DNA from: Sporothrix humicola | Lineage: Eukaryota; Ascomycota; Sordariomycetes; Ophiostomatales; Ophiostomataceae | DNA length: 64,000 nucleotides | Assembly: GCA_021396245.1 (NCBI GenBank) | Contig: WNYE01000065.1 | Location: 62,001-126,000 of the forward strand | Direction of reading: 5' to 3' | Shown: in pieces, positions 18,965-31,246 of the stretch | How the letters are laid out: each line of letters starts with the position of its first letter | Numbering within the stretch: position 1 is the first letter of the stretch | Program-made: the position numbers and the translations under genes | Notes under the pieces: generated by a model | Database searches by the model: none | What the model saw: only the letters and a program-made list of their open reading frames with translations | Told to the model about the DNA's origin: nothing

Positions 18965-20477
18965 ATGGATTCCGAGTCCAGTATCGTCAAGTTGCCGTTC
19001 TTTCGGCTGAACAAGTAAGTGTTGACATCCCTTCAAATCATATACAAAAAAAAAAAAAAAAATCTAACCCCCCTCTCCCAGCCCCTTCATCCAGAATCTC
19101 ATCTCTGCAGCATGTCTCTTCTGCAACCCGGGCCTCTACCTGGCTGTTTCCCTCTTGGGAGCCGGTGGTGGCCGGCCAACGTCTCTGACCATGGCCAATA
19201 TTAGCAACGGCACTCTGTACGGCGTCTTTGTCTTCTCTGCTCTCATGGCCGGCACGGTCCTCAACACTCTCGGTCCGCGTTACACGATGATGTTCGGCGT
19301 AACAGGCTACCCTTTGTATGTTGGCTCGTTGTGGTACTTTGACCAACAGGGCCACCTCTGGTTTCCCGTCTTTGCCGGTGCCTACTTGGGCCTGTGTGCC
19401 GGTTGCCTCTGGACAACAGCCGCATATATTTCCAACGCATACGCTGAGGAGAAGGACAAGGGCCTGTGGCGCGCTATCCAATGGACCGGCAACATTTCCG
19501 GCGCCGCCGTCGGTGCATCTGTCGCTCTCGGCATCAACTGGCATTCGACGTCGCTCGGCGTAGCCCACAGTGTTTACATTATTTTCATTGTTATTCAGAT
19601 CGCGTCCCTTGGGTTTGCGGCCATGCTCCTTCCTTCTGACAAGATTCGCCGCTCGGACGGCACGGCCCTTGCCGCTTTCGAACATCTCACGGCCTGGGAG
19701 TCTCTCAAGGTGACGGGATCTCTGTTCAAGGACTGGCGTGTCTTGATTATGATCCCATGCTTCTTTGCCGCCGAGATGTTCTTCCCGCTGCAGGCATCGA
19801 TGAACGCCTACGCCTTCAACCTTAGGACTCGCACACTGAACTCACTGCTCAACAATCTGGTCCAGATTCCCGTCACTCTCGGCGTCGGTTTCTTGCTGGA
19901 CACGGAGAGCCTTGGCAGCCGCCAGCGCCGCGCTTTTTACGGGATTACCTTTGACACCGTCTGGATCACCGGCGCCTACATTGCCCAGACGGTCTGGCTG
20001 GCCAGCTGGAAGTTTGATCGTTCCGTCTCGGGCCCCAACATTGACTGCACCGACAAGGCCTACGCCGGTGCTGTTGTCATCTACATGTTTTATGCTGCCC
20101 AGTACGGCGTCTTCCAGAATGTGGTGCTTTACGTCCTAGGCTCGTTGACCAACGAACCCCGCAAACTGGCGGCCATGGGCGGCTTCTTCGTGGCCTGGCT
20201 GAGTGCCGGCACTGCAGTCTCGTTTGGTGTTGACGCCACGGCTCAGCCCTATGAGAACGAGAACGCCGCCTACTTTGCCCTGACCACCATCTGTTGGCCG
20301 ATCCTCTACTTCGTCGCCTGGAAGTGCATCAAGCCCACCAACTACGACCGCGAGGACAATGTTATTGTGCCCATCCACGTCCGCCAGGAACTGCATCTCG
20401 ATGGAGAGAAGGGTGCACCTCTGGAGGGTGTGGAGGTGCCGTCGGAGGCAGGCCAAGCTGTCGAGAAGTCGGAGTAG
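18965..20477 (+). CDS. UNC93-like MFS-fold membrane transporter
   Basis: Two exons, 18965-19014 and 19082-20477 (481 aa). The 67-nt intron contains a run of about 19 A residues yet has normal GTAAGT, CTAAC and CAG signals. Splicing yields RLNKNPFIQNLISAACLFC, a normal family start. The protein has about eleven to twelve hydrophobic segments and the UNC93/DUF895 pattern: NPGLYLAVSLLGAGG at the first helix, LYGVFVFSALMAGTVLNTLGPR, an intervening GAYLGLCAGCLWTTAAYISN helix pair, and a polar C-terminal tail of about 60 residues. UNC93-like proteins in fungi are plasma-membrane or vacuolar proteins of unknown cargo; some lie in catabolic clusters. Placed directly after the cyclase gene and convergent with a carboxylesterase, it is the best candidate for uptake of the compound degraded by this block, but that is inference. 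Confidence 0.87.
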
Positions 20478-20648
20478 GGTACACGGTAATAAGGTTATAA
20501 AGCGCCGGATCCACAAGCTTATCGTGTTCATCAGGTTGAATTAGGAGCGCGCAGAATGTTTCCAGAAGCCAATCATGTAGCTACCAATATAACATTACTC
20601 TTTAAACTTGTCTTACATTTAAAGTCTATTACTCTATATGTGCTCTGT

Positions 20649-22370
20649 CTACTCCTTCTTAACCAAGTCGCCTGTCCGTAAACATAACTCATCGCTCAGA
20701 CGGCAAACATCACCGACCAGTCCCTGCTCATGCAAAGAGTCCCAGGTTGTGTAGCTTCGCTTTGTATTCTCCGTCTTGCCTTTGAGTGACGAGCCATCCT
20801 TCTCTCCATCAACATCAAACACCATGAATTTCGGATCGGATGCCTCATACGCCTCCCACGGTGCCTCTCCATTGGCAAACGTAACCCAGGCTTCCACCAT
20901 CCGGTCAGAGACGGCTTGCTGTGCTGGAGGCAGAGTGTGTCTGAGCACACCCCAGAGCATGACATTGTCATGCGAGTGGTGGCCAAGACCGCCCCAGGCA
21001 TTGTCGTACGGAGAAGGGACATTGAAATGGTAGGCATAGAGAGACGTCTTGTCACTGGCTGGGACAGCAGCTTCTGCAAAGTAGATGGGCAGCGAGAAGA
21101 TGCCGTCTGTCGTGAGCCGCTCCAGCTCCCAGAATAGGTCCTTAGGATCCATGTCTTCAGAGATGCCATACGCAGCAGCAACTTTGTCGGCCTTTTCCGT
21201 GCCTAGGAATGACCGCATCTTCGCCACAACGAGCGACGGGTCTGGAGTTGACAAGTCCTGGCCAGCCACCATGGGCGTCTTGCTGAGATTATCCCACGAC
21301 TTGTTCCAAATGATGCACTCATTTTTGGCATCGCCCATCATCAGCCGCGGACACCACTCGGGCGACACAAATGGCTTGGTGTAGTCGTCGTAGGTCGGCA
21401 TGGGACCACTGACCAAAACGCCATCATCACACAGCGGCATCGTGACAACCGGAATCAGGAAGACAGCCTGCATTGCCGCCGTCAACTTGTCGATCGGGAC
21501 GGCCGACAGCTGCTCGACACGCCCGCCGGAAGAGAGCCCGACTACGTCGATACCGACCTCTTTCAGCATCTTCTCAAAAAGGACCTGGAACTCGTCCACC
21601 GAGAGGATGCCACACGTTCTCAGCAGTCCAGACTGCAAAATAGCGCTCGAAAACAGCGGCTCGCCCCGCAGCAAATGTGCATGTGTCGACACCCCGCCAG
21701 CGCTCTGGCCAAACAGCGTCACCCGCGCAGGATCGCCGCCAAAGGCCCCAATATGCTGCTGCACCCATCGCAGAGCCAGAACTTGGTCCCAGACGCCATT
21801 GTTGCCAGTGCCCTTCTCGCCGTGCTCTTTGGCAAAATACTCGCGCAGGTCGGTGCCCGCCAAGAAACCTAGCACGCCTAGCCGGTAGTTGACTGTCACG
21901 ACAATTGTCGGCTTGCCGACCTGAGCTGACGAAGAAGCCAGAAGGCGGCCGTCGTAGACTGGTGCTGCTGCTGTCGCATATGTGAAGGCACCGCCGTGCA
22001 AAAATACCATCACCGGCAGCTTTGCTGTGTTTGTCATATCGGCAGACGGTAGGCGGGGCACGCTAATGTTGAGGTTTAGGCACCGGAACTCGTCCGTCTC
22101 CGGCACATCCAGCCATGGCCGTGCCGGGCTCGGGACGGGGTAAAAATCGCGTGGTGGCTGTGGGCAGTATGGGCCGAGCTTGGTGCCGTCGTGGGTGGCT
22201 CCTTCCCATTTCGTCGTCGGCACGGACCGCCGGAACCGGCCCGGTACGCTGCCATACGGGATCCCCATATATTGGCACGTCTCGTCGTTGAGTGACAGGC
22301 CAGTAATTGTGCCGAGTCCGGGCACGTCGACCTGGACGTGCCCGAGGCGGGGTGTCTCGTCTGATTTCAT
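20649..22370 (-). CDS. type-B carboxylesterase, intracellular
   Basis: Single exon, 573 aa, alpha/beta-hydrolase fold of the carboxylesterase/lipase type-B family. The oxyanion-hole loop VFLHGGAFTYA is near residues 122-132, NYRLGVLGFLAG near 161-172, and the nucleophile elbow FGQSAGG places Ser223; a late HHSHDNVMLWG segment supplies the probable catalytic histidine. No signal peptide precedes the domain (start MKSDETPRLGHVQV), so it should be cytosolic, unlike the secreted paralogue at 27.6 kb. Similar enzymes hydrolyse esters or carbamates in detoxification and catabolic clusters. It lies tail to tail with the UNC93-like transporter (171 nt) and head to head with a Zn2Cys6 factor, fitting membership in the same block. 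Substrate unknown. Confidence 0.9.
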   Translation of the reverse strand: MKSDETPRLGHVQVDVPGLGTITGLSLNDETCQYMGIPYGSVPGRFRRSVPTTKWEGATHDGTKLGPYCPQPPRDFYPVPSPARPWLDVPETDEFRCLNLNISVPRLPSADMTNTAKLPVMVFLHGGAFTYATAAAPVYDGRLLASSSAQVGKPTIVVTVNYRLGVLGFLAGTDLREYFAKEHGEKGTGNNGVWDQVLALRWVQQHIGAFGGDPARVTLFGQSAGGVSTHAHLLRGEPLFSSAILQSGLLRTCGILSVDEFQVLFEKMLKEVGIDVVGLSSGGRVEQLSAVPIDKLTAAMQAVFLIPVVTMPLCDDGVLVSGPMPTYDDYTKPFVSPEWCPRLMMGDAKNECIIWNKSWDNLSKTPMVAGQDLSTPDPSLVVAKMRSFLGTEKADKVAAAYGISEDMDPKDLFWELERLTTDGIFSLPIYFAEAAVPASDKTSLYAYHFNVPSPYDNAWGGLGHHSHDNVMLWGVLRHTLPPAQQAVSDRMVEAWVTFANGEAPWEAYEASDPKFMVFDVDGEKDGSSLKGKTENTKRSYTTWDSLHEQGLVGDVCRLSDELCLRTGDLVKKE

Positions 22371-22934
22371 GATGCGGTGCGCGTGTGTGCGTGTGTGGAA
22401 GGGAATTATTGTTGCTCCAAAAAGGTTACTCCAATTCTGAGATCATATCATCAGAAAGGGCCCTTCTTATCGCACTCTTTTATTGACTCTGCTTCATAGC
22501 TCTTATTCCCATGCACGAGCCGCCTTATCCAGATCGTCTGTAACCGTGAAGTTGCCGTCCATGGGGATGGCATTTAGAGCGTCGGGTTTAAATTCAAAGC
22601 CGACATAACTAGCGCTGGAGGACGACCCCACCGGTATCTTTCTCCTCCTTTCAGGGTCCATTTTCCAGACCAACTAGCGACCTAAATCCACTGTAACCAT
22701 TTTCTTATCTTTTCAACATCGAGATCGGGTTTGATCCTTGCAAGCCGGCAAGAAACCCGATTTCAATTCTCACAAGACACGGTCAACAGCCGTGATGAAC
22801 GACCATTATCTTCAGCAAGAACCGAGTTGAACATTTCGAAAGCTATCAATTCTCCAACTCGACTTTCCGTCTTCAACATCTTCCGGCTTTGCATCGATTT
22901 GGGTCCCTGGATCCGCTGCAGGTCTACTGCGACA
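22371..22934. promoter_or_regulatory. divergent promoter region, carboxylesterase / Zn2Cys6 factor
   Basis: A 564-bp shared upstream region. CTTATCG at about 22468-22474 is the complement of CGATAAG. No clear TATA box and no gene inside. Confidence 0.35.
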
Positions 22935-25128
22935 ATGGTTCGGATGACGATTGCTTGTGCGCGATGCCGGTAAGTAAGATACAATGACAGACGGAGGTGA
23001 AGGATTGAGTGGGGTTTGAGACAACAAAACAACGTGGAACCCACGAGGCGACCGGGGTAGTACTAACATTTGTCTCAGCAAACTTAAAATTAAATGCGTG
23101 CACACGGGCGTGTCGCCGTGCCGGAACTGCGCCAAAAAGGGCGCGCCTGAGGTCAGCGTTTGCACCTTGACTGAACCCGAGCTCAAGCAGCGGGTCACCA
23201 AACGCAGCATCAATGGCATTGCCAACGGTAACAGTACTACCCGGCCATCGCGAAATATTACTGCAAACCCACAGGCAGCACGGAGGCAGCAGAACTCGAT
23301 ACGCGACGTTTTCGCCAGCGAGAGTCCATCAGAGCAGACTGTACTTGTCCAGTCGCATCATGGTCGGGACGACGTCTTCTCAGATACAGAAGTCAATTCC
23401 GTTGTATCGGTCTTGGCCGTCTTCCACCAAAAATTCCCTGAGCTACGGTTCCTTCACCTGCCTAGTCTCACAAGACAACTTCGTCAGATATGGGCCAGCA
23501 CCGGCAGCCATGATGAGAATCAACGACATGGGGCTAGGGATAAGCTTCGTCTTCTTTGTGCCGCCGTCATGGCCCTCTGTTCCGGCGGGGATAAGAGCGA
23601 CAAGTACGCCGACTACGTCCGTGATCGGGTCGCCGTGTCTCTGTTTGCGGCACCTGATCTCGTGACCGTCCAGACTCTTCTTGTTCTCACAATGTACGAG
23701 TGGGGTATGGGCCAGGGCTACCGTGCCTGGATGTACGCCGGGGCTGCTGCTCGTATGATGCAGTCTCTTCTGGTTCTATGGAAGCCGTCGTCGTCCACGT
23801 GCAGCAGTATCGAACAGGAGGAACGGAATCGGACGTTCTGGGGCTGCTTCATCATGGACCGTATGGTCTTCTGTGGACAGCCGCAGCCATTTGTGCTATC
23901 CATGTACTCTGGAAATGTACGGTGGCCTTGTGGTGAGCAGGACTTTATTTTCGGGGAGACCAAACAGAGTGGTAATTCAAACGACGCCACAAGAGACGAT
24001 GTGCCACAACCTAGCGACATTGACCATTACTATGGCCTTCTCGTCCGTGGATTTGATATTTGGGCCCGCGTACTTCAGTTCGTTGTCAACGGAGGCAGAC
24101 GTCAGCCCGGCATGTGCCGTCCAGAAAACCATCCGTGGGTCGTCGGCTCGCCGTGGCGTCTCCCATATGACGAGCTTCAACAATGGCGCAACAATACCGA
24201 CAAACGTCTCCGATATCCCGAGACATCTGTCGCCGGCCATGCCGCTCTGGGAAACGGCAATGCCGAGCAGTTTGCCTATGTCAACCTGATCTACTACATT
24301 AGCCTCTTGTTCCTTGGCCGCGAGTATATTCCGTTTGTGCCAAATCCGGATACGGGTCCAACTGGACCTATTGACCCTCCCCTGCTCCCTCTTGCTCCAC
24401 CACCGGGCTGGTGGGACGACCGTTCAGAGGAGCTGTTTGGGGCCTGCAAGCACATTGTCACTCTCTTGAAAGATCTTGACGATGCCGGTGCATCTCTTGA
24501 TAGCCCGTTTGCTGGCTTCTGCAGTTTCTCTGCGGCAACCATGAATCTGTACGTGCTTCACTTTCCCAACATGAACCTGGACCGAAGCACGGGTGTGGCC
24601 GCACTCGTCGCCGACAACCTAAGGTTCCTCGAAAATTTCCAAGTCCGACGTCCCATGGGTCGTGGCTGGTGGGTCACCATCCAGCACTGTCAGGCACTGT
24701 ATGCCTACGCCTGCCAAGACCGCTCGCTGTTTGCGAACCGGACACGTGCCGATTTTGAGGCACTCGAATACTCCATTCACGATGTACGCGGCCAGCCACC
24801 AAAGGAAGGTGCCTCTCTGTCACCAGCATCCGTCATCACGCCAGTGCCAAGACCATCCCTTTCTATTCCGCAAGGAACACATGGTGATATGGCCCTCCCC
24901 TCCTTTCAAGCCGGATTTATCCAGGGACTGCGGCCAGCCAGCCCGGCCGAGACCACGGCCACAGCAACACACGGACAACACGGAAACGGGCCCAATGTGA
25001 ACGAGCTGCACGAGCTAAGCCATAACCAGATCTGGCCACTGTGGGGTGAACAGCAGACGCTGCCCTTTGCATTGGAAGGACTGCCCCTGGATTACAATCT
25101 GGACATGATGGACATTTATCAGACGTGA
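22935..25128 (+). CDS. Zn2Cys6 transcription factor with fungal-specific domain
   Basis: Two exons, 22935-22969 (35 nt) and 23079-25128, giving 694 aa. The 109-nt intron has a perfect TACTAAC branch site and splits the zinc cluster after the second cysteine, a common arrangement. Joined, it reads CARCRKLKIKC, with zinc ligands Cys8, 11, 18, 26, 29 and 40 (CX2CX6CX7CX2CX10C; the last gap is longer than usual). The middle contains the regulatory domain, with LRFLHLPSLTRQLRQIW, the MGQGYRAWMYAGAAARMMQSL helix block (in short segments) and EEERNRTFWGCFIMDRM-like sequence typical of this class. It is divergent from the intracellular carboxylesterase and ends the first accessory block; the 2.5 kb beyond is gene-free. 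A second regulator in one block could mean two overlapping pathways. Confidence 0.9.
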
Positions 25129-27645
25129 TTCCAACATGTGAAGGTGCAGATGGGGTGATGAACACGGGATGAATTTGAATCCCGTACTCTGCAATCACAA
25201 GATAGAAAATTGACTCTATATTCAGCTCCAGGTCACCTTCTTGGCCATGCCTTTCATTGGATCTTTTGTCGTGTGTGGGAGAAATACTCCACTTCACATG
25301 TGCAACAATCAGCTACATGTCCGCATCGGAGAATAAACGTCTATTTGCATTGGTTTGCTTTTAGTCGTTTAACTTGTAAATACTCTACAGCTTAGCATGT
25401 CTTGTCGACTGATTCCGCTGATTTTGTCTATTTCCCGTAACGACATGAATGTTGATACTGTTGGAGTTGTTATGTTTGAACTGTGAGAATGAGAGTTCTA
25501 CGTGAAGGTATACAAAAGGACTAGACTAGATTATCTACTGGTAAAGTAAAACGAATTGCTTAGAGGTCCTTCCTGACAGAGAAAATAAACCTTGATAGTG
25601 CATATGAGAGATATCGGCGATAATTTATTTGATCGTTCATATTCACTGGTTTTATTTTGTTTCTTAATTTTTTAATTTTCTTTTGGAAAAAAAAAAGACG
25701 TCAAAAAAAATAAATACCAATAAAGAAAAAACCGCAATCCCTGTAGAACTACGTATAGCCCAGTATTTCGAAAGCAGATGAAATTAAAAATAGACAATGA
25801 AGAATCTCCAGGCTGACAAATTTCCCAGCCATCTCGACTTGTCCGTAAACAGTCGGCCTGTGCACTCCAAGAGCCGCTCGATGCGATCACGCGATGAGTG
25901 CCGGCAAAGCCGGGCACGGCCCCGCCCCCGCACTTCACATGGGCCTTTCCAGTGTTTTCTCTTCTTTTGAGCCCTGTATGTCTCCAGTTTATGGCCCCCA
26001 TTTAACCTATTTTACCTGCTATTTCCCCGTCCTTTTGTTGTCTTTCCTCTTTCCATATTCTCACTGCCGCCTCGCTTTCGCTCTGGATCTTGGCGCTGGA
26101 CTGGCACTGGCGTCCTGGACAAACATTTACACGAATTGGAAGGCTTGACAGGGTTGTGCCTGCTGTGTTGAGGCTCACATGTCAATTGCCTTTTATTTTT
26201 CGTCCATTGCTAGGTCTCCAATTTGCTAGCTTCGTCATGCAAGATCACAAGGAAGGAAGCATTGATCTTGTGTGATTGAGTTCATTTTCCAGGGCACAGG
26301 GCGCTTGCATTCCTTTTTTCTGGGCAACCCCGGCCCCCTTGCCGAATCGAGATAAATGCGGAGAAGCGACGACACCCTCTCGTTGGGCTTTTAGCTGGAT
26401 TTTAAAGGCCTTTTTGATCTCATCGTTTAGGCATCGTCACGATCTCGCTGCAATTGATGCATGGAACTGGTGGTCAAAGTGAAAGGACTGAAGACAAAAG
26501 CTTCTTCAACAACATTTCTATTCTGAACGGAAAGAATCGAACAAGCACTCCTCGTCACGAGCCGGTGCATTTTCAGTGAACGGAGTATGCCGAGGTTTTT
26601 TGTGGGCAAAAGTTGGGGTCTCGTAGCATTTTGTAGCGTGGCCCCTGTCCGATATCAAAATGCCATATAGCCCCGCGCCATTTACTTTTTTTATTCTTCT
26701 TTCTTGTCTCCGCGTCGGTTTTCTCTCTGTCTGCTTCCCGTCCTCCGCCACTTCTCCAGAAAACAAGACATCCTAGGACCCCAGAGTATCAAGGATATAC
26801 GGAAAACCCTCCACACGTTTTGACAGCTGCCCCGTGGGGAAGTGGATAGACATGTGAAAGGCGAGCTGTCAAAGAAAAAAGGTCAAATAGCTGCCAACAG
26901 AACGGACCGCCTGGCACCTGCCATCCACCATGCATCCCATCCAACCTTAAAACCAACGCAACATTGGCATGCTAGCAGACAAAGCGCACAGGCATTGCGT
27001 ATGCAATAAGATTGACACAAGAGCCCTTCACAAAATTCCTGAGTAAGTAATAACGCAAGTCGACACAACACGCGCCCAACGACGGCAAGCCACCGGAGTG
27101 ACAGGGGTCATCCGGGACTAGAAGGCGGACGGATGGCGGGGCGCTTTGACGAATCGAGTAACATCTCCACGCCGGCGTCCAATGTTATGGAAAAAGAATA
27201 ATAGAATGAAGCACACGAAGCACACGAAGAAGAGGAAAGCATACTAAGACGACTAAAAGGCACGTTAAGCGTTACGCCGGTGATCGCAACTATTGCAGCT
27301 TGACCGCTTCAAAAAACAACCCACATCGTCTCCACGTGCCTGAATATCCCCGCCATTCCCCAGGAAAGTGTAAAAGTTAATGGGGAAAAAGAGAGAGAAA
27401 AAAAAAAGAACGAAAAAGAAAAGAAAGCTAGCAGCATTGAAAATGTGATCATGAGGCTCGTGAGAACGGCCCTCTCCATTTTGGATACGAATACGGAGGC
27501 GTGTAGACGACGACTATTTAAGAGCCGATGCTGCACCGGTCGTGATATCAAAAGATGGTTGTAGATACGGCCTCATCAGACAAGAAAAGACGAGTACATT
27601 GCCAGCTCCATTATTTGTCAAGTTAAATTTGCCCCTCAGCCCATC
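25129..27645. other. 2.5-kb gene-poor spacer between accessory blocks
   Basis: I find no gene here. The left part (about 25390-25760) is A+T-rich with several poly-A and poly-T runs, including A-rich tracts near 25685-25730. The middle has only short motif-free frames. The right end holds the promoter of the secreted carboxylesterase, with TATTTAAG near 27515, about 130 nt before the ATG. A long non-coding RNA or an unrecognised intron-rich small gene cannot be excluded. Confidence 0.4.
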
Positions 27646-29458
27646 ATGACCTTCACCCGTCTTGCCCTCGCGGCACTTGCCGTAGCCGGCTCGGTGTCGG
27701 CTGCGCCGGCCGAGCCTCCCATGCCGGTCATCAAGGAGCGTGCCACGTCTGTCACGATGGTGCTGCCTTTGGGCACTGTGATTGGCACGTCGTCCAACGG
27801 CGTCGAGTCATACAACTCGATCCCCTATGCCCAGCCGCCGACGGGCAACCTCCGCCTCAAGCCGCCTGTCAAGAAGACAACGTCCTTTGGCGTTCTGGAC
27901 GGCACTGGCCCTGCTGCGGCCTGCCCCCAGTTTGTCGAGAGCACCAGCGGCTCTCTGCTGTCTCAGGTCATTGGCACGCTGGCCAACAGCCCCTTTGTGC
28001 AGACGGTGACTGGCCAGACGGAGGACTGCCTGACCATCGACGTCTACCGTCCGGCGGGCACAAAGGCATCGGACAACCTGCCTGTTCTGTTCTGGATCTT
28101 TGGTGGTGGTTTCGAAGTGAGTTCCCTTTCCTAACGCCACTCGTGCTGACGCTCCCGATGTGACATTCGCTAACTGCTTCCCACCTGTCTTGCAGCTCGG
28201 CTGGACTTCGATGTACGACGGCGCGGGCCTCGTTGCCAACAGCATCTCCCTCGGCAAGCCCATGGTCATGGTCGCGGTCAACTACCGCGTTGGTGGCTTC
28301 GGTTTCCTGCCCGGTGCCGAGGTGCTGGCCGACGGTGCCTCCAACTTGGGTCTGCTCGACCAGCGTCTGGGTCTGGAGTGGACGGCCGACAATATCGGCT
28401 ACTTTGGTGGTGATTCCAGCAAGGTCACGATCTGGGGCGAGAGTGCCGGCGCCATTTCTGTCCTCGACCAGATGATTCTGTACAACGGTGACAACACGTA
28501 CAACGGCAAGGCCCTCTTCCGCGGTGCCATTATGGACTCGGGCTCGATTGTGCCGGCCGACCCCGTCGACTGCCCCAAGGGCCAGGGCGTCTACAACCAG
28601 GTTGTCTCTAAGGCCGGGTGCTCTGGCTCGGCTGACACTCTGGCCTGTCTGCGTGCTGCTCCTTACACGACCTTCCTCAACGCGGTCAACTCGGTCCCCG
28701 GTATTCTGTCTTACAGCTCCGTCGCTCTGTCGTATCTGCCGCGTCCTGATGGCAGCGTTATTGTCGACAGCCCCGACGTCATGGTCCAGAACAACAAGTA
28801 CGCTGCTGTTCCCATGATCATCGGCGACCAGGAGGACGAGGGCACGCTGTTCTCGCTCTTCCAGAGCAACATCACCAACACGGCCCAGCTCGTGCAGTAT
28901 CTTAACGACTACTTCTTCCACGATGCCACTGCTGCCCAGATGCAGGCACTCGTTGCTACCTACCCAGACAATGCCAGTGCTGGGTCTCCGTTCAACACTC
29001 TGATCCTCAATGAGGTCTACCCTCAGTTCAAGCGCTTGGCCGCCATCCTCGGTGATCTTGTCTTTACTCTGACACGCCGTGCCTTCTTGACCGTCACCTA
29101 CAAGCTGAACCCGTCGGTTCCCAGCTGGTCCTACCTGGCAAGCTATGATTATGGCACTCCTATCCTCGGCACCTTCCACGGCAGCGATCTGCTCCAGGTG
29201 TTTTACGGTATCCTTCCCAACGCTGCCAGCAAGAACATCCACAGCTACTACTTCAACTTCCTGTACAACCAGGACCCCAACAACGCCTCGGGCGGCACCA
29301 GCAGCACCAAGAGCAAGGTCAGCCTCAACTGGCCGCAGTGGGGCGCCAAGAACCAGCTGGTCCAGTTCTGGGCCCTGACCTCGAACCTCATCACCGACAA
29401 CTTCCGCAGCTCCAGCTTCGACTGGATCATGGGCAACATCAACTCTCTGCACATTTAA
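27646..29458 (+). CDS. secreted type-B carboxylesterase/lipase
   Basis: Two exons, 27646-28116 and 28196-29458 (577 aa); the 79-nt intron falls inside the oxyanion-hole region and splicing rebuilds FGGGFELGWTSMYDGAG. A clear signal peptide (MTFTRLALAALAVAGSVSA, likely cleaved after residue 19) marks it as extracellular or cell-wall bound. Family landmarks are PYAQPPTGNLRLKPP near residue 64, EDCLTIDVYRP (the first disulfide region), NYRVGGFGFLPG, and the nucleophile elbow VTIWGESAGA with Ser240. The GESAG form is typical of Candida rugosa-type lipases and fungal esterases. Extracellular esterases of this kind release acids or alcohols from lipids, plant esters or esterified toxins. It sits tail to tail (223 nt) with a class III aminotransferase. 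Very strong codon bias produces a long meaningless antisense frame. Confidence 0.93.
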
Positions 29459-29681
29459 AAGGCTAAGGGTGTGATGGGGATGACGATAAAGTGAAAATGA
29501 AAGCGAGGATGAGAAACGAAATGAACGACGCCTTGTACATATTCGCGAATTTTGTTACATGCTTGCTATTTGTTTTCTTCTTGTTACTTGTACATACTTT
29601 GATTATATTTTGCATTTAAAGCTGGCATTTCTTATTTACAAAACCAATATCTATTTGCATTTTGAATATGCGTACCTATCC

Positions 29682-31246
29682 TCACGCAGACTTATCTAAT
29701 AGGAGGACTGCGGCGTCATATGCAGCTCTCAAAGCCGAGACGGCCGTCTTCATCTCCTCCAATGTTGCATTGTATGCCGGTGCCAGCGTCACATGGTCGC
29801 CTAGAACTCCATCGACCGTGCCGGCTCCAGGGTAGACGGCAACGCCCTTTTCAAAGGAGATACGCTGGATGTTGCCACCAAAGTGCGCCTCACGGCCAAA
29901 GGGTTTCTTGGTTGCCTTGTCCTCCACAAACTCGAGACTCCAAAAGAAGCCACGACCTCGAATGTCACCAACATACTGACAATTGGAGAATGCACCCTTG
30001 ATCATGTCGCCCAGTGTCTCACCAAGGCTGGCCACGCGTTCAATCAGCTCATCTCGCTGGACAACTCGCTGAACCGCGAGGCCAGCTGCGCAGCTGACCG
30101 GGTGAGCCTGATAGGTATGGCCATGGTTGAACGCGGAAGTACCCTGCCGGAGTCCTTGGACAATTCTGTCGTTAATCAACATCGCGGCAATTGGCGCATA
30201 GCCGCCGCCGAGGCCCTTGCCCATGGTGACAATGTCTGGTTTGACGGTCGCGCCTTCCTGCTCAAAGGCAAAGTATGTCCCGACGCGGCCCGTCCCGCAC
30301 ATGACCTCGTCCAAATGCAGCAAGATGCCATACTTGTCGCACAGTGCGCGGATAGCTGCCCAGTAGCCTTTTGGTGCAGGCATTGAGCCCAGTGCGGCGC
30401 CACTCAGAGTCTCGCCACTGCGACGTCAGTACGTTTTCTCTACCGGGAAGCAAGATGAAGTAATATGTGCAGGAGGAACACTACTTACATGAAGGAAATG
30501 ATATTTTCAGGACCTAGATGGACAAATTCCTCTTCCGTCTCAGCCACCAGTCGCTCAACATATTGTGCCTCATCCTCGTCGGCACGCTGGTGGTGGTATG
30601 CATCGGCGGCACCCACGAATGCGACGGACTGCAGCAGTATACCGTCGTACGGCACTTTGCGGCCGGCCATACCCGACACCGACATGGCCCCGATCGTGTT
30701 GCCGTGGTATGCCTGTCGCCGTGCAACAAAGATGGTTCGCTGTGTCTCGCCCTTTTCGAACCAGTACTGGCGCGCGCACTTCATCGCCGCGTCGTTCGCT
30801 TCGCTGCCACTGCCGACAAAGTAGGCTTTCACCAAACCGTGGTCAAAGCCGCCCTCCTTTTTTGTCTCTGTCAAGATGAACCTGGCCAGTTCCTCTGACG
30901 ACTTTGTACCGTATGACAGCGTGTGCACATAGCTCACTTGGGCCATTTGTGCGGCGACGGCTGCAGCGACCTCCGTGTTGCCATGGCCCAGTATGGCAAC
31001 CGCGGCACCACCGCACGCATCCAGAATGGTGCGGCCATCTTCGAGAGTGAGGTAGCTCCCTGATGCAGAGGTGACGATGCTTGGCCGTTCGTTCAAAGAG
31101 CGATGCAGGAGGTAGGGCTGGTCGTCTGTTGAAGGTGGGGTTGGTGTTGTTGTTTGTGTAGATGTGACGACCGACTTGTCTTTGACTGGAGTTGAGTGTG
31201 TGCCAAGCGGCTCAGGTTGGACCTCGACGATTGCTGAAGGAGACAT
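29682..31246 (-). CDS. class III (omega-amino acid) aminotransferase
   Basis: Two exons, 31246-30489 and 30417-29682 (497 aa); the 71-nt intron leaves the frame continuous through NIISFIGETLSGAALGS. This is a fold-type I PLP enzyme of the ornithine/GABA/omega-amino-acid transaminase group: VGSGSEANDAAMK binds PLP phosphate (near residue 150), ARRQAYHGNTIGAMSVSG is the conserved pyridine-stacking region, LHLDEVMCGTGR holds the ring-nitrogen Asp289, and VTMGKGLGGG places the Schiff-base Lys320. The N-terminal 45 residues are Thr/Pro-rich and do not look like a mitochondrial presequence, so a cytosolic site is likely. Substrates of relatives include beta-alanine, GABA, omega-amino acids and aromatic amines. 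Its head-to-head neighbour is an MFS carrier, suggesting coupled import and transamination. Confidence 0.92.

Noticed and set aside
26276..26766. Short open frames on both strands in the 25.1-27.6 kb spacer
   Set aside because: None exceeds about 80 codons, none has motifs or extends by believable splicing.
27968..29452. 494-codon open frame antisense to the secreted carboxylesterase
   Set aside because: It mirrors the opposite strand's strongly G/C-ending codons, has no recognisable domain, and overlaps a gene with signal peptide and catalytic motifs.
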